The notes beneath the pieces are model-generated. The model worked only from the letters and a program-made list of their open reading frames with translations. It did no database searches and was not told the origin of the DNA. Source: Acidobacteriota bacterium (GTDB lineage: Bacteria > Acidobacteriota > Vicinamibacteria > Vicinamibacterales > UBA2999). Taken from it: a stretch of 5,282 bases of DNA. Numbering within the stretch: the stretch's first letter is position 1; each line of letters opens with the position of its first letter. Position numbers and translations under genes: made by a program. The DNA lies in the NCBI GenBank assembly GCA_020851835.1, contig JADZBZ010000383.1, forward strand, positions 1 through 5,282, given 5' to 3'. Below, in pieces: positions 1 through 5,282 of this stretch.

Positions 1-1
1 C

Positions 2-436
2 TCGGCCGCACACCCCACCTACGCGATTGCGGCGACCGTGCGGGTACCGATTTTCGAAGGTGGTCGCGCGCAGGGCCGCCGCATCGAGGCCAATGCCCAG
101 CTGCGCCAGCGGCGCGCGGAGTTCGACGACTTCCGCGGGCGCATCGACCTCGAAGTCCGCTCGGCCTTTCTCGATGTCCAGGCGGCGGCGCAGCAGATCG
201 AGGCGGCGCGTACGGCGGTGGCGCTTGCCGATCAGGAACTGACGCAGGCACGCGACCGGTTTGCCGCCGGTGTGGCCAGCAACATCGAGGTGACCGCCGC
301 GCAGCAATCGGTGGCGGCCGCCGCCGAGTCGTACATCGCCGCTCTCTACAGCCACAACGTGGCGAAGGCCAGTCTCGCTCGCGCCGTCGGAGTGGCCGAG
401 GAGACGGTAGCGGCGTTTCTTACGGGAGCACAGTGA
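2..436 (+). CDS. TolC/OEP-family outer-membrane efflux protein, 3' end only
   Basis: This is the C-terminal 144 residues of an outer-membrane channel of a tripartite exporter; the start lies left of the window and roughly two thirds of a usual 400-480-residue protein is missing. The frame is open from base 2 to the TGA at 434-436. What remains matches the second half of the OEP repeat: a strand ending in VRVPIFEGGRAQGRRIEAN, the typical entry into the long periplasmic helix, then helices with the family pattern LEVRSAFLDVQAAAQQIEAA, followed by ELTQARDRFAAGVASNIEVT and a last helix ending in KASLARAVGV. The RF.AG..S.IEV turn before the final helix is characteristic of the family. The gene leads directly into an EmrA-type adaptor and a DHA2 pump, so it should supply the outer-membrane exit duct of that pump. 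The family call is firm; substrate and exact subfamily are unknown. Confidence 0.93.
   Translation, partial: SAAHPTYAIAATVRVPIFEGGRAQGRRIEANAQLRQRRAEFDDFRGRIDLEVRSAFLDVQAAAQQIEAARTAVALADQELTQARDRFAAGVASNIEVTAAQQSVAAAAESYIAALYSHNVAKASLARAVGVAEETVAAFLTGAQ
424..428 (+). promoter_or_regulatory. Ribosome binding site of the adaptor gene
   Basis: GGGAG lies inside the end of the outer-membrane-protein gene, 7 bases before ATG 436 and only 4 before GTG 433. This spacing favours the ATG. Together with the stop/start overlap it indicates translational coupling of channel and adaptor. Confidence 0.6.
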
Positions 437-1659
437 TGGCAGGGGGTCCAAACGTTGCCCGCGGGCCGGTGAAGTGGGTTGCGCTGGCGGTGTTGGTCGT
501 GGCGGCGAGCGTGGGGCTCGTGCGATGGCTGGGTGCCGGCCACGAATCGACCGACGACGCGCAAGTCGAGGGGCGGATCACTCAAATTGCCACGCAGGTG
601 GGCGGCTCGATCGTCGAACTGCACGTCACCGACAACCAGTTCGTACAGAAGGACACGCTCATGGCCCGGATCGATCCGCGCGAGTACCAGACGGTGGTCG
701 ACCGCGCTGAAGCGGAACTGGCCGATGCGGAGGCCAATGCCGCCGCCGCGGTCAGCGGGGTACCGATTGCGGAAGTGTCGACCTCGAGCGACGTGCAGAC
801 CGCGGCGGGCGGCATCGACGAAGCCCGGGCCGGCGTGGCCGTGGCCGAGCGGCAAGTCGAGGCGGCCCGGGCGCAACTGGTGGCCGCCGAGGCTCGTGTG
901 CGCGAGGGCCAGGCGGGTGTCACCAAGGCGGCGCGCGACGTGGAGCGCCTGCGCCCCCTCGCCGAAAAGGAAGAGGTGGCCCAGCAGCAGTTCGACGCCG
1001 CGGTCGCCGCCGCCGACGCGTCGCGGGCAGCCGGCGAGGCCGCCGAGTCAGAAGTGGCGGCGGCGCGTCTGGCGATTGCGGTGGCCGAGCAGCGCGTCAT
1101 CCAGGCACGCGCGGCCGCGGGGCGCGCCGAAGCCGTCATGGCCGCCGCGCGTACGGCCCCCGAACAACTGGAGGTGAGTCGGGCGCGTGCCGCGGCCGCG
1201 GCCGCACAGGTCAAACAGGCTGCCGCCGTGCTCGCGCAGGCCCGTCTCAACCTCGAGCGCACCCGCATCGTCGCGCCGAGCGACGGCCTTGTCGGCCGCC
1301 GAGCGATAGAGCTTGGACAGTTGGTGCAACCCGGCCAGCCGCTCTTCGCTCTGGTCTCGCGCGACGATGTGTGGGTGGTGGCGAACTTCAAGGAGACGCA
1401 GCTGGCCGACATGCGCGCGGGTCAGGCCGCCGTTGTCACCGTCGATGCGCTCGATGGACGCCGCTTCACCGGCACGGTGGACAGCATCGGACCGGCCACC
1501 GGAGGCCAGTTCAGCCTGCTGCCGGCCGAGAACGCCACGGGCAACTTCGTGAAGGTGGTGCAGCGCGTGCCCGTGAAGATCGTGCTGGAGCCGGGACAGG
1601 ACACGGGCGGGCAGTTGCGCCCCGGCCTGTCCGTGGTGCCCACCGTGTACACGAAGTAG
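436..1659 (+). CDS. emrA: EmrA/HlyD-family periplasmic adaptor of a tripartite efflux pump
   Basis: This 407-residue membrane-fusion protein links an inner-membrane transporter to an outer-membrane channel across the periplasm. A short cytoplasmic N-terminus is followed by one membrane anchor (about 12-32), the STDDAQVEG entry into the first half of a biotinyl-lipoyl domain (about 38-82, with QVGGSIVELHVTDNQFVQKD), a long Ala-rich helical hairpin (about 84-275), the second lipoyl half (LNLERTRIVAPSDGLVGRR, 271-289, then GQLVQPGQPLFALV), and a beta-barrel region to the end. Length and order are normal for EmrA-type adaptors. The hairpin tip reads ERLRPLAEKEEVAQQQFDAA (170-189); Ala182 stands where the usual RxxxLxxxxxxS tip motif has Ser. 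I chose ATG 436 because it overlaps the upstream stop as TGATG and has GGGAG 7 bases before it; GTG 433 is possible but closer to the ribosome site. The symbol is by family, not by proven orthology. Confidence 0.93.
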   Translation: MAGGPNVARGPVKWVALAVLVVAASVGLVRWLGAGHESTDDAQVEGRITQIATQVGGSIVELHVTDNQFVQKDTLMARIDPREYQTVVDRAEAELADAEANAAAAVSGVPIAEVSTSSDVQTAAGGIDEARAGVAVAERQVEAARAQLVAAEARVREGQAGVTKAARDVERLRPLAEKEEVAQQQFDAAVAAADASRAAGEAAESEVAAARLAIAVAEQRVIQARAAAGRAEAVMAAARTAPEQLEVSRARAAAAAAQVKQAAAVLAQARLNLERTRIVAPSDGLVGRRAIELGQLVQPGQPLFALVSRDDVWVVANFKETQLADMRAGQAAVVTVDALDGRRFTGTVDSIGPATGGQFSLLPAENATGNFVKVVQRVPVKIVLEPGQDTGGQLRPGLSVVPTVYTK

Positions 1660-1667
1660 GCGGCGCG

Positions 1668-3218
1668 ATGGACGGGCAGCGCCAGGTCAATCCGTGGATT
1701 GTCGCGATCGCGGTGATGTTCGCGACCTTCATGGAGGTCCTGGACAGCACGGTCGTCAACGTGTCCCTGCCGCACATCGCGGGGAACCTGTCGGCCACCA
1801 TCGACGAGTCCACCTGGGTGCTCACCTCTTACCTGGTGGCCAATGCCATCGTGCTGCCGCTCACGGGCTGGCTGGCCCGCACGTTCGGCCGCAAGCGCCT
1901 GCTCATGACGTCGGTGACCGGCTTCACCGTCTCGTCGCTGCTCTGCGGCCTCGCACCGAACCTGCAGTCGTTGGTGCTGTTTCGCCTGCTGCAGGGCGCC
2001 ACCGGCGGCGCGATGCAGCCGCTGTCGCAGGCCGTGCTGCTCGAGGCGTTTCCGCCCCACGAGCGCGGCAAGGCGATGGGGTTCTGGGGGCTCGGTATCG
2101 TGGTGGCGCCCATTCTCGGTCCGGTGCTGGGGGGCTGGCTGACCGATACTTACAGCTGGCGCTGGGTCTTCTATATCAACCTGCCGGTGGGCATCGTCTC
2201 GCTCGTGATGACCCGGCTGTACGTCTTCGACCCGTCTTACCTCCGGCAGGAACGCACGCGCGTGGACTACTGGGGCATCGGCTTGCTGGCCCTGTGGGTC
2301 GGGTGCCTCCAGTTGGCGCTCGACCTCGGGCAGCAGCGCGACTGGTTCTCGTCGCCGTTCATCACCACCCTGGTCGTGATCTCGGGCGGCGGCGTCGTCG
2401 CGTTCCTCGTGCGCGAGATGTTGGCCGACGAGCCGGTCGTCGACCTCCGGGTGTTCAAGCTCCGCAGCTACGCGACCGGCGTGTTCCTGATGACGAGCCT
2501 GGGCTTCGTGCTCTACGGCAGTCTGGTGCTGCTGCCCATCATGCTGCAGACGCTGCTGGGGTACCCGGCGTTCGAGGCGGGCATCGCGATGGCGCCTCGA
2601 GGAGTGGGTTCGCTCATCGGCATGCCGACCGTGGGTCTGCTCATCGGGCGGGTCGATCCGCGCAAGCTGGTGGCCGGGGGGCTGGTCATCGGCGCGGGCA
2701 CGCTGTTCTGGCTGGGGGCGCTCAATCTCAACGCCGGGTACTGGGACGTGTTCTGGCCGCAGTTCCTGCAGGGGATCGGCCTGTCAATGCTCTTCGTGCC
2801 GCTCACCACCATCAGCATGGACCCGGTGCCGCGGGAGCGCATGGGCAATGCCACGAGCCTCTTCAACCTGATGCGCAACCTGGGCGGCAGCATTGGCATT
2901 GCGGTCAGCAGCACGCTGCTGGCGCGAAAGCAGCAGGTGTACTTCGGCGTGCTCGGTGAGCACGTCGACGGCTTCTCGTCCTCCAGCCGCGATCTGCTGG
3001 ACGGCCTGCGTCAATCGATGATCGCGAGCGGAGTCGATCCGGTGACGGCCACCGCGCGCGCCTACGCGACCGTGGCTGGCTTGGTGCAGCGGCAGGCAGC
3101 CATGCTGTCGTTCGTGGAAGTGTTCCGCTTGCTCGGCGTCGTCTTTCTCTGCCTGCTGCCCTTGATCCTGCTGATGCGGCGCCCGCAGTCGCAGGCCCCG
3201 CCAACCGGCGCGCACTGA
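1668..3218 (+). CDS. emrB: EmrB/QacA-type DHA2 major facilitator drug:H+ antiporter
   Basis: This 516-residue inner-membrane protein is a proton-driven multidrug exporter of the 14-helix DHA2 group. Clear family motifs are LDSTVVNVSLP in helix 1 (25-35), GWLARTFGRKR in the helix 2-3 loop (67-77, motif A), LVLFRLLQGATGG (102-114, motif B with its Arg106), and GIVVAPILGPVLGGWLTD (143-160, antiporter motif C), followed by YSWRWVFYINLPVG (162-175), typical of DHA2. Later hydrophobic segments reach a last helix at about 484-503 and a short Pro-rich tail. A loop of about 60 residues (422-480) before the last helix is usual in EmrB proteins. ATG 1668 was chosen because it is 8 bases after the adaptor's stop and begins just before helix 1; the reading frame stays open further upstream, but only by overlapping the adaptor gene. 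The ribosome site is weak (AGG at 1658-1660). It should pair with the adaptor and channel encoded just before it. Substrate cannot be read from the sequence. Confidence 0.95.
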   Translation: MDGQRQVNPWIVAIAVMFATFMEVLDSTVVNVSLPHIAGNLSATIDESTWVLTSYLVANAIVLPLTGWLARTFGRKRLLMTSVTGFTVSSLLCGLAPNLQSLVLFRLLQGATGGAMQPLSQAVLLEAFPPHERGKAMGFWGLGIVVAPILGPVLGGWLTDTYSWRWVFYINLPVGIVSLVMTRLYVFDPSYLRQERTRVDYWGIGLLALWVGCLQLALDLGQQRDWFSSPFITTLVVISGGGVVAFLVREMLADEPVVDLRVFKLRSYATGVFLMTSLGFVLYGSLVLLPIMLQTLLGYPAFEAGIAMAPRGVGSLIGMPTVGLLIGRVDPRKLVAGGLVIGAGTLFWLGALNLNAGYWDVFWPQFLQGIGLSMLFVPLTTISMDPVPRERMGNATSLFNLMRNLGGSIGIAVSSTLLARKQQVYFGVLGEHVDGFSSSSRDLLDGLRQSMIASGVDPVTATARAYATVAGLVQRQAAMLSFVEVFRLLGVVFLCLLPLILLMRRPQSQAPPTGAH

Positions 3219-3266
3219 GGCGAAGTCGGGCCGCGGGCGCTGAAGTCGATGAACCGGCTGGCGGGC

Positions 3267-3289
3267 GACGAGCCCGGGGCCAGCTCGTC
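3267..3289 (+). terminator. Possible hairpin after the efflux operon
   Basis: GACGAGC (3267-3273) pairs perfectly with GCTCGTC (3283-3289) across a 9-base loop, about 50 bases after the pump's stop. It is GC-rich and well placed to end the efflux transcript or act as an RNA-stabilising stem. No T-run follows, so it is not a classical intrinsic terminator, and it could equally be an operator or chance. Confidence 0.3.
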
Positions 3290-3335
3290 CACGAAGATCG
3301 GCGCTGATATGGCGGCAGCGCGGCTGACTCTGACG

Positions 3336-3341
3336 CACAAT
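3336..3341 (+). promoter_or_regulatory. Possible -10 element for a leaderless regulator transcript
   Basis: CACAAT matches 4 of 6 bases of TATAAT in an otherwise very GC-rich stretch and ends 8 bases before GTG 3350. Transcription from it would start at or next to the start codon. The sequence at a 17-base -35 spacing (CGGCAG) does not resemble TTGACA, so the call rests on the -10 and its spacing only. Confidence 0.25.
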
Positions 3342-3349
3342 AGTCGGCC

Positions 3350-4777
3350 GTGACCCTGCCGGCCCGCTTCCGCTTCGCCGACTTCGAGGTGTCGCAGCGG
3401 GAGCGCCGACTGCGGCGGCAGGGAAGGGAACTACCCCTCATCCCCCGCTACTTCGACCTGCTGGTGCTGCTCATCGAGCGTCGCCCGGCGGTGGTGACGC
3501 GTCGCGACATCTTCGACCAGGTCTGGGGCGACGTCATCGTCAGCGACGGGGCCCTCTCCCAGGCCATCCGCACGCTGCGCCGCACGCTCGGCGACGACTC
3601 GCGCGAGCCGGCGTACATCCGTACGATATCGCGCCACGGATACAGCTTCGTGTACGCCGATGTACGAGAAGACACCGACGACGACCGTCCAGGCCTCGCG
3701 CCAGGCGATGCCCCCGTCCCCGCCCCACAATCGAGCAGCGACATCGCCGTCCTGTCCACGGACGACCGGATCGAGGCGCTCGTCGCAGCGCTGGTGGGCG
3801 AGGGATCTTCGGACGCACGATCGATCGAGGACAGGCGAGATATCGCTCAGCAACTGCACCAGCTCGGCACGGCGCGGGCCCTCCAGGCGCTGGCGCGACA
3901 CGCCGATGGTGGCGCGGCCCTTGCGTTGCTGCGCGACTCACGGTGGGACGTCCCCGGAGCGGGCGAGGTCCCGCTCTGGGGCCAGTCGGGTGGCCTGGCG
4001 GCCGCGCGTGTGCTCGTGCGCTTGCGAGCCATGGATGCGTTGACCGTGATCGGGCGGCGCTGGACTCGGGCCGCGAGCGGAGGTGGCACCGCCGGCCTCG
4101 TCGCCGGGTGTGCCGGCGGAGTCCTGCTGTGGCTGGCTCCTGCATCCGAGGCGCCGGCAACCGCTGCCGTGGTGCTCGGTGCCCTCGGAGCGGCCGCCGG
4201 CACCGTTGCCGCTGCCGGCGTGGCTGCGGGAATGACCACGGCCGAAGCCGTTTCTCGGTCGAGGCGTGGGCTGGCCATCGTGGCCGGCGGGGCGGCCGGC
4301 GGCTTCGGCACGGGCGTACTCCTGAGTACCCTCGGACGCCTGACGCTCGAGGCCCTGTTCGGATTGCGCGTCGAACTCGGTGGACCAGTGGAAGGTCTTG
4401 TCATCGGCGCGGCCGTGGCTGCCGGCTACGCCCTCTCGACGCCCAGGCCCGGCGGCGGCATCGCGGCACTGACCGGCTCCGCGCGGCGGGTGGCCGCTCT
4501 TGCCAGCGGCGGCTGCGGCGCCGCCGCGGGTCTTCTGTTGTCGTGGGCCGGCCATTCCCTGGTCGGCGGCACGATTCACGCCGTGGCGCTGGCGTCCCAA
4601 GGGTCACAGATCGCCCTCACGCCGCTTGGGGCTCTCCTGGGAGAACCCATGTTCGGCCCCGTCACCCAGGCGCTCGTGGCCGCGTTCGAAGGAGGGGCGT
4701 TCGGCCTGGGCCTCGCTTGGGGGCTTTCGAGCCCCGCCGCTCGCCGCGGCGATCCGAACGGGCGTCCCGTCACCTGA
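3350..4777 (+). CDS. OmpR/CadC-type winged-helix regulator fused to a Gly/Ala-rich multi-pass membrane domain
   Basis: This 475-residue protein is a likely membrane-bound one-component transcription regulator. Residues 6-103 form a Trans_reg_C winged helix: FRFADFEVSQRERRLRRQG, LPLIPRYFDLLVLLIE, VVTRRDIFDQVWGDVIVSDGALSQAIRTLRRTLGDD (recognition-helix region) and the wing YIRTISRHGYSFVY. An acidic, Pro-rich linker (about 104-130) leads to a helical segment (139-232) that looks like helical-repeat material but carries no motif I can name. Residues about 236-462 are rich in Gly and Ala with perhaps six or seven weak membrane segments and appear to be three diverged copies of one unit. CadC-like regulators usually have one membrane helix, so this is unusual. 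There is no receiver domain or phospho-acceptor Asp. Translation must start at GTG 3350, since an in-frame TAG lies three codons upstream; no Shine-Dalgarno is visible. Targets and signal are unknown; the flanking efflux and membrane genes are candidates only. Confidence 0.85.
   Translation: MTLPARFRFADFEVSQRERRLRRQGRELPLIPRYFDLLVLLIERRPAVVTRRDIFDQVWGDVIVSDGALSQAIRTLRRTLGDDSREPAYIRTISRHGYSFVYADVREDTDDDRPGLAPGDAPVPAPQSSSDIAVLSTDDRIEALVAALVGEGSSDARSIEDRRDIAQQLHQLGTARALQALARHADGGAALALLRDSRWDVPGAGEVPLWGQSGGLAAARVLVRLRAMDALTVIGRRWTRAASGGGTAGLVAGCAGGVLLWLAPASEAPATAAVVLGALGAAAGTVAAAGVAAGMTTAEAVSRSRRGLAIVAGGAAGGFGTGVLLSTLGRLTLEALFGLRVELGGPVEGLVIGAAVAAGYALSTPRPGGGIAALTGSARRVAALASGGCGAAAGLLLSWAGHSLVGGTIHAVALASQGSQIALTPLGALLGEPMFGPVTQALVAAFEGGAFGLGLAWGLSSPAARRGDPNGRPVT
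4055..4735 (+). repeat. Three diverged protein repeats in the regulator's membrane domain
   Basis: Three units begin at residues 236, 305 and 379 (bases 4055, 4262, 4484). Each opens with Arg-Arg and has a Gly-Gly exactly 8 residues later (244, 313, 387), followed by a hydrophobic run (GGVLLW, TGVLLS, AGLLLS). Units 2 and 3 also share a later block: GPVEGLVIGAAVAAGYALSTP (345-365) against GPVTQALV...GLAWGLSSP (436-462). Unit 1 lacks the GPV block and is the least certain. The similarity is at protein level; the DNA copies have drifted, so the duplication is old. Confidence 0.5.
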
Positions 4778-4788
4778 TATCCGAACGG
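4752..4788 (+). repeat. 10-bp direct repeat spanning the regulator's stop codon
   Basis: ATCCGAACGG occurs at 4752-4761 and again at 4779-4788, a period of 27 bases. The first copy is inside the last codons of the regulator, the second just after its TGA. It may be a slippage trace or a paired binding site; nothing in the sequence decides this. Confidence 0.45.
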
Positions 4789-4799
4789 CTCACCAAACG

Positions 4800-4815
4800 C
4801 TCAGCTTTTGCTGAG
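4800..4815 (+). terminator. Small perfect hairpin after the regulator gene
   Basis: CTCAGC (4800-4805) pairs with GCTGAG (4810-4815) around a TTTT loop, 22 bases after the regulator's stop. The stem is only 6 bp and no T-run follows it, so termination would be weak at best. A second short dyad, CCCTGTCAGGG, lies at 4831-4841. Both could be operators or transcript-end structures. Confidence 0.25.
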
Positions 4816-4881
4816 GACTTCCGCGCACGGCCCTGTCAGGGTGGCGTCCACCGGCGGCCGCATGTGGCCCGCCGTCGTTTT

Positions 4882-4890
4882 GGAGGGAGG
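4882..4890 (+). promoter_or_regulatory. Strong ribosome binding site for the last gene
   Basis: GGAGGGAGG sits 5 bases before GTG 4896 and includes a full GGAGG core. It is the best Shine-Dalgarno in the window and fixes the GTG as the start of the truncated last gene. Confidence 0.75.
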
Positions 4891-4895
4891 GCCTC

Positions 4896-5282
4896 GTGAC
4901 CGTTCGACGCATCTTCGCCATCGGCTTCATCTTCGTCTGCGCCGCCACAGCCTGGTTCACGCTGGGGACGTCCCTGGTGTATCGCACCGGCCAGTTCGAC
5001 AGTTCGCTTCGGGAGGAGGTCGCCGGGTTATGGGGGGGACCGCACCGCCAGTCGGCGCCGGAGGCGTGGGTGGCCCGACCAGCCGACACCGTCGAGACCG
5101 CTGTCGAGCAGGACGATCGCGGTCGCGACGTGGCGCGGCAGGTGCGCCAACCCTCCGTGCAGTGGGTGCCGGCGCCGCTGCTCCATACCGCCGCCGACGT
5201 AACGCTCGACCTGGAGCAGCGCCAGAAGGGCTTGCTCTGGTATGACACCTACACGGTGGCGTTCCGGGGAACGTACGTCTTC
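4896..5282 (+). CDS. Inner-membrane protein, probably CreD family, 5' part only
   Basis: The first 129 residues of a gene that continues past the right edge with no stop. The GTG start is supported by the strong ribosome site before it and by an immediate membrane anchor: MTVRR followed by a hydrophobic stretch (about 6-28, IFAIGFIFVCAATAWFTLG). The rest seen here is soluble and polar, presumably periplasmic: a SSLREEVAGLWGGPHRQSAPE segment, a charged variable part (about 60-85), and LDLEQRQKGLLWYDTYTVAF (104-123). The blocks LREEV..LWG..., LDL..RQKGLLWY.TY.V.F.G.Y.F recall, from memory, CreD-like inner-membrane proteins of Acidobacteriota and related phyla. In that family an N-terminal helix and a large periplasmic region precede several C-terminal helices, which would lie outside the window. 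CreD in enterobacteria belongs to the CreBC regulon and affects envelope integrity, but its molecular role is unclear. The reading frame is firm, the family name moderate. Confidence 0.6.
   Translation, partial: MTVRRIFAIGFIFVCAATAWFTLGTSLVYRTGQFDSSLREEVAGLWGGPHRQSAPEAWVARPADTVETAVEQDDRGRDVARQVRQPSVQWVPAPLLHTAADVTLDLEQRQKGLLWYDTYTVAFRGTYVF

Larger units (their letters stand above)
3219..3349. other. Intergenic region between efflux operon and regulator gene
   Basis: This 131-base gap holds no credible gene. It contains one perfect 7-bp inverted repeat (3267-3289), two copies of GAAGTCG 20 bases apart (3222-3228, 3242-3248), and a -10-like CACAAT just before the next gene's GTG. No convincing -35 element is seen. 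Confidence 0.6.
4778..4895. other. Intergenic region before the CreD-like gene
   Basis: This 118-base gap holds the second copy of the 10-bp direct repeat, two short dyads (4800-4815 and 4831-4841) and the strong Shine-Dalgarno at its right end. I see no convincing sigma70 promoter. The last gene may be co-transcribed with the regulator or have its own promoter of another class. Confidence 0.5.

Noticed and set aside
346..876. Minus-strand open frame of 176 residues crossing the channel/adaptor junction.
   Set aside because: It lies opposite two well-supported genes, has a His/Arg/Gly-rich composition and no motif.
1186..1206. GCGGCCGC-type simple repeat in the adaptor gene.
   Set aside because: It encodes the run of alanines in the coiled coil and is codon-level low complexity, not a regulatory repeat.
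582..1412. Long minus-strand open frame (276 residues) opposite the adaptor gene.
   Set aside because: It is Ala/Arg/Ser-rich with no recognisable domain, and arises from the GC-biased codons of the adaptor's Ala-rich coiled coil.
1371..1667. A 99-residue upstream extension of the pump reading frame.
   Set aside because: It overlaps the conserved adaptor C-terminus and encodes Arg/Gly-rich non-membrane sequence. The ATG at 1668 starts just before helix 1.
3938..4600. Minus-strand open frame of 220 residues opposite the regulator's membrane domain.
   Set aside because: Gly/Arg/Gln-rich low-complexity product with no motif. The plus-strand frame has a clear DNA-binding domain and explains the region.
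3943..4899. Plus-strand open frame of 318 residues overlapping the regulator in another frame and running over its stop.
   Set aside because: It is extremely Arg-rich with no domain or ribosome site, as expected of a shadow of GC-rich Gly/Ala codons.
4790..5248. Minus-strand and alternate plus-strand open frames over the last 450 bases.
   Set aside because: The plus-strand frame from GTG 4896 has a strong ribosome site, a membrane anchor and natural codon use. The others have none of these.

Overview
The window is a dense, all-plus-strand stretch of a GC-rich (about two-thirds G+C by eye) Gram-negative-type bacterial chromosome. It carries an outer-membrane efflux component, a periplasmic adaptor and a DHA2 inner-membrane pump, so the cell must have two membranes. 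The style of the genes (VPI..STSS-type adaptor, OmpR-type winged helix fused to a membrane domain, CreD-like membrane protein) suggests Acidobacteriota, perhaps the Vicinamibacteria. Gemmatimonadota or a high-GC proteobacterium are not excluded. No rRNA, tRNA or other marker gene is present to settle this.

Layout. Bases 1-436 are the 3' end of a TolC/OEP-type outer-membrane factor. Bases 436-1659 are an EmrA/HlyD-type adaptor whose ATG overlaps the preceding stop (TGATG). Bases 1668-3218 are an EmrB/DHA2 14-helix drug:H+ antiporter, 8 bases further on. These three are almost certainly one transcript and form a complete tripartite exporter running from cytoplasm or inner membrane to the outside. 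No dedicated TetR or MarR regulator for it lies inside the window.

A 131-base gap (3219-3349) with one perfect 7-bp hairpin separates the operon from a 475-residue protein (3350-4777). Its N-terminus is a clear OmpR/CadC-type winged-helix DNA-binding domain. Its C-terminal half is a Gly/Ala-rich, probably multi-pass membrane region that looks like a diverged triple repeat. This is the most unusual gene here: a putative one-component membrane-bound regulator whose sensor region I cannot assign to a named family.

After a 118-base gap with small dyads and a direct repeat, a final gene starts with GTG at 4896 behind a strong Shine-Dalgarno and runs off the right edge. It has an N-terminal membrane anchor and a segment that resembles CreD-family inner-membrane proteins. 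No mobile elements, CRISPR arrays, or RNA genes were seen.
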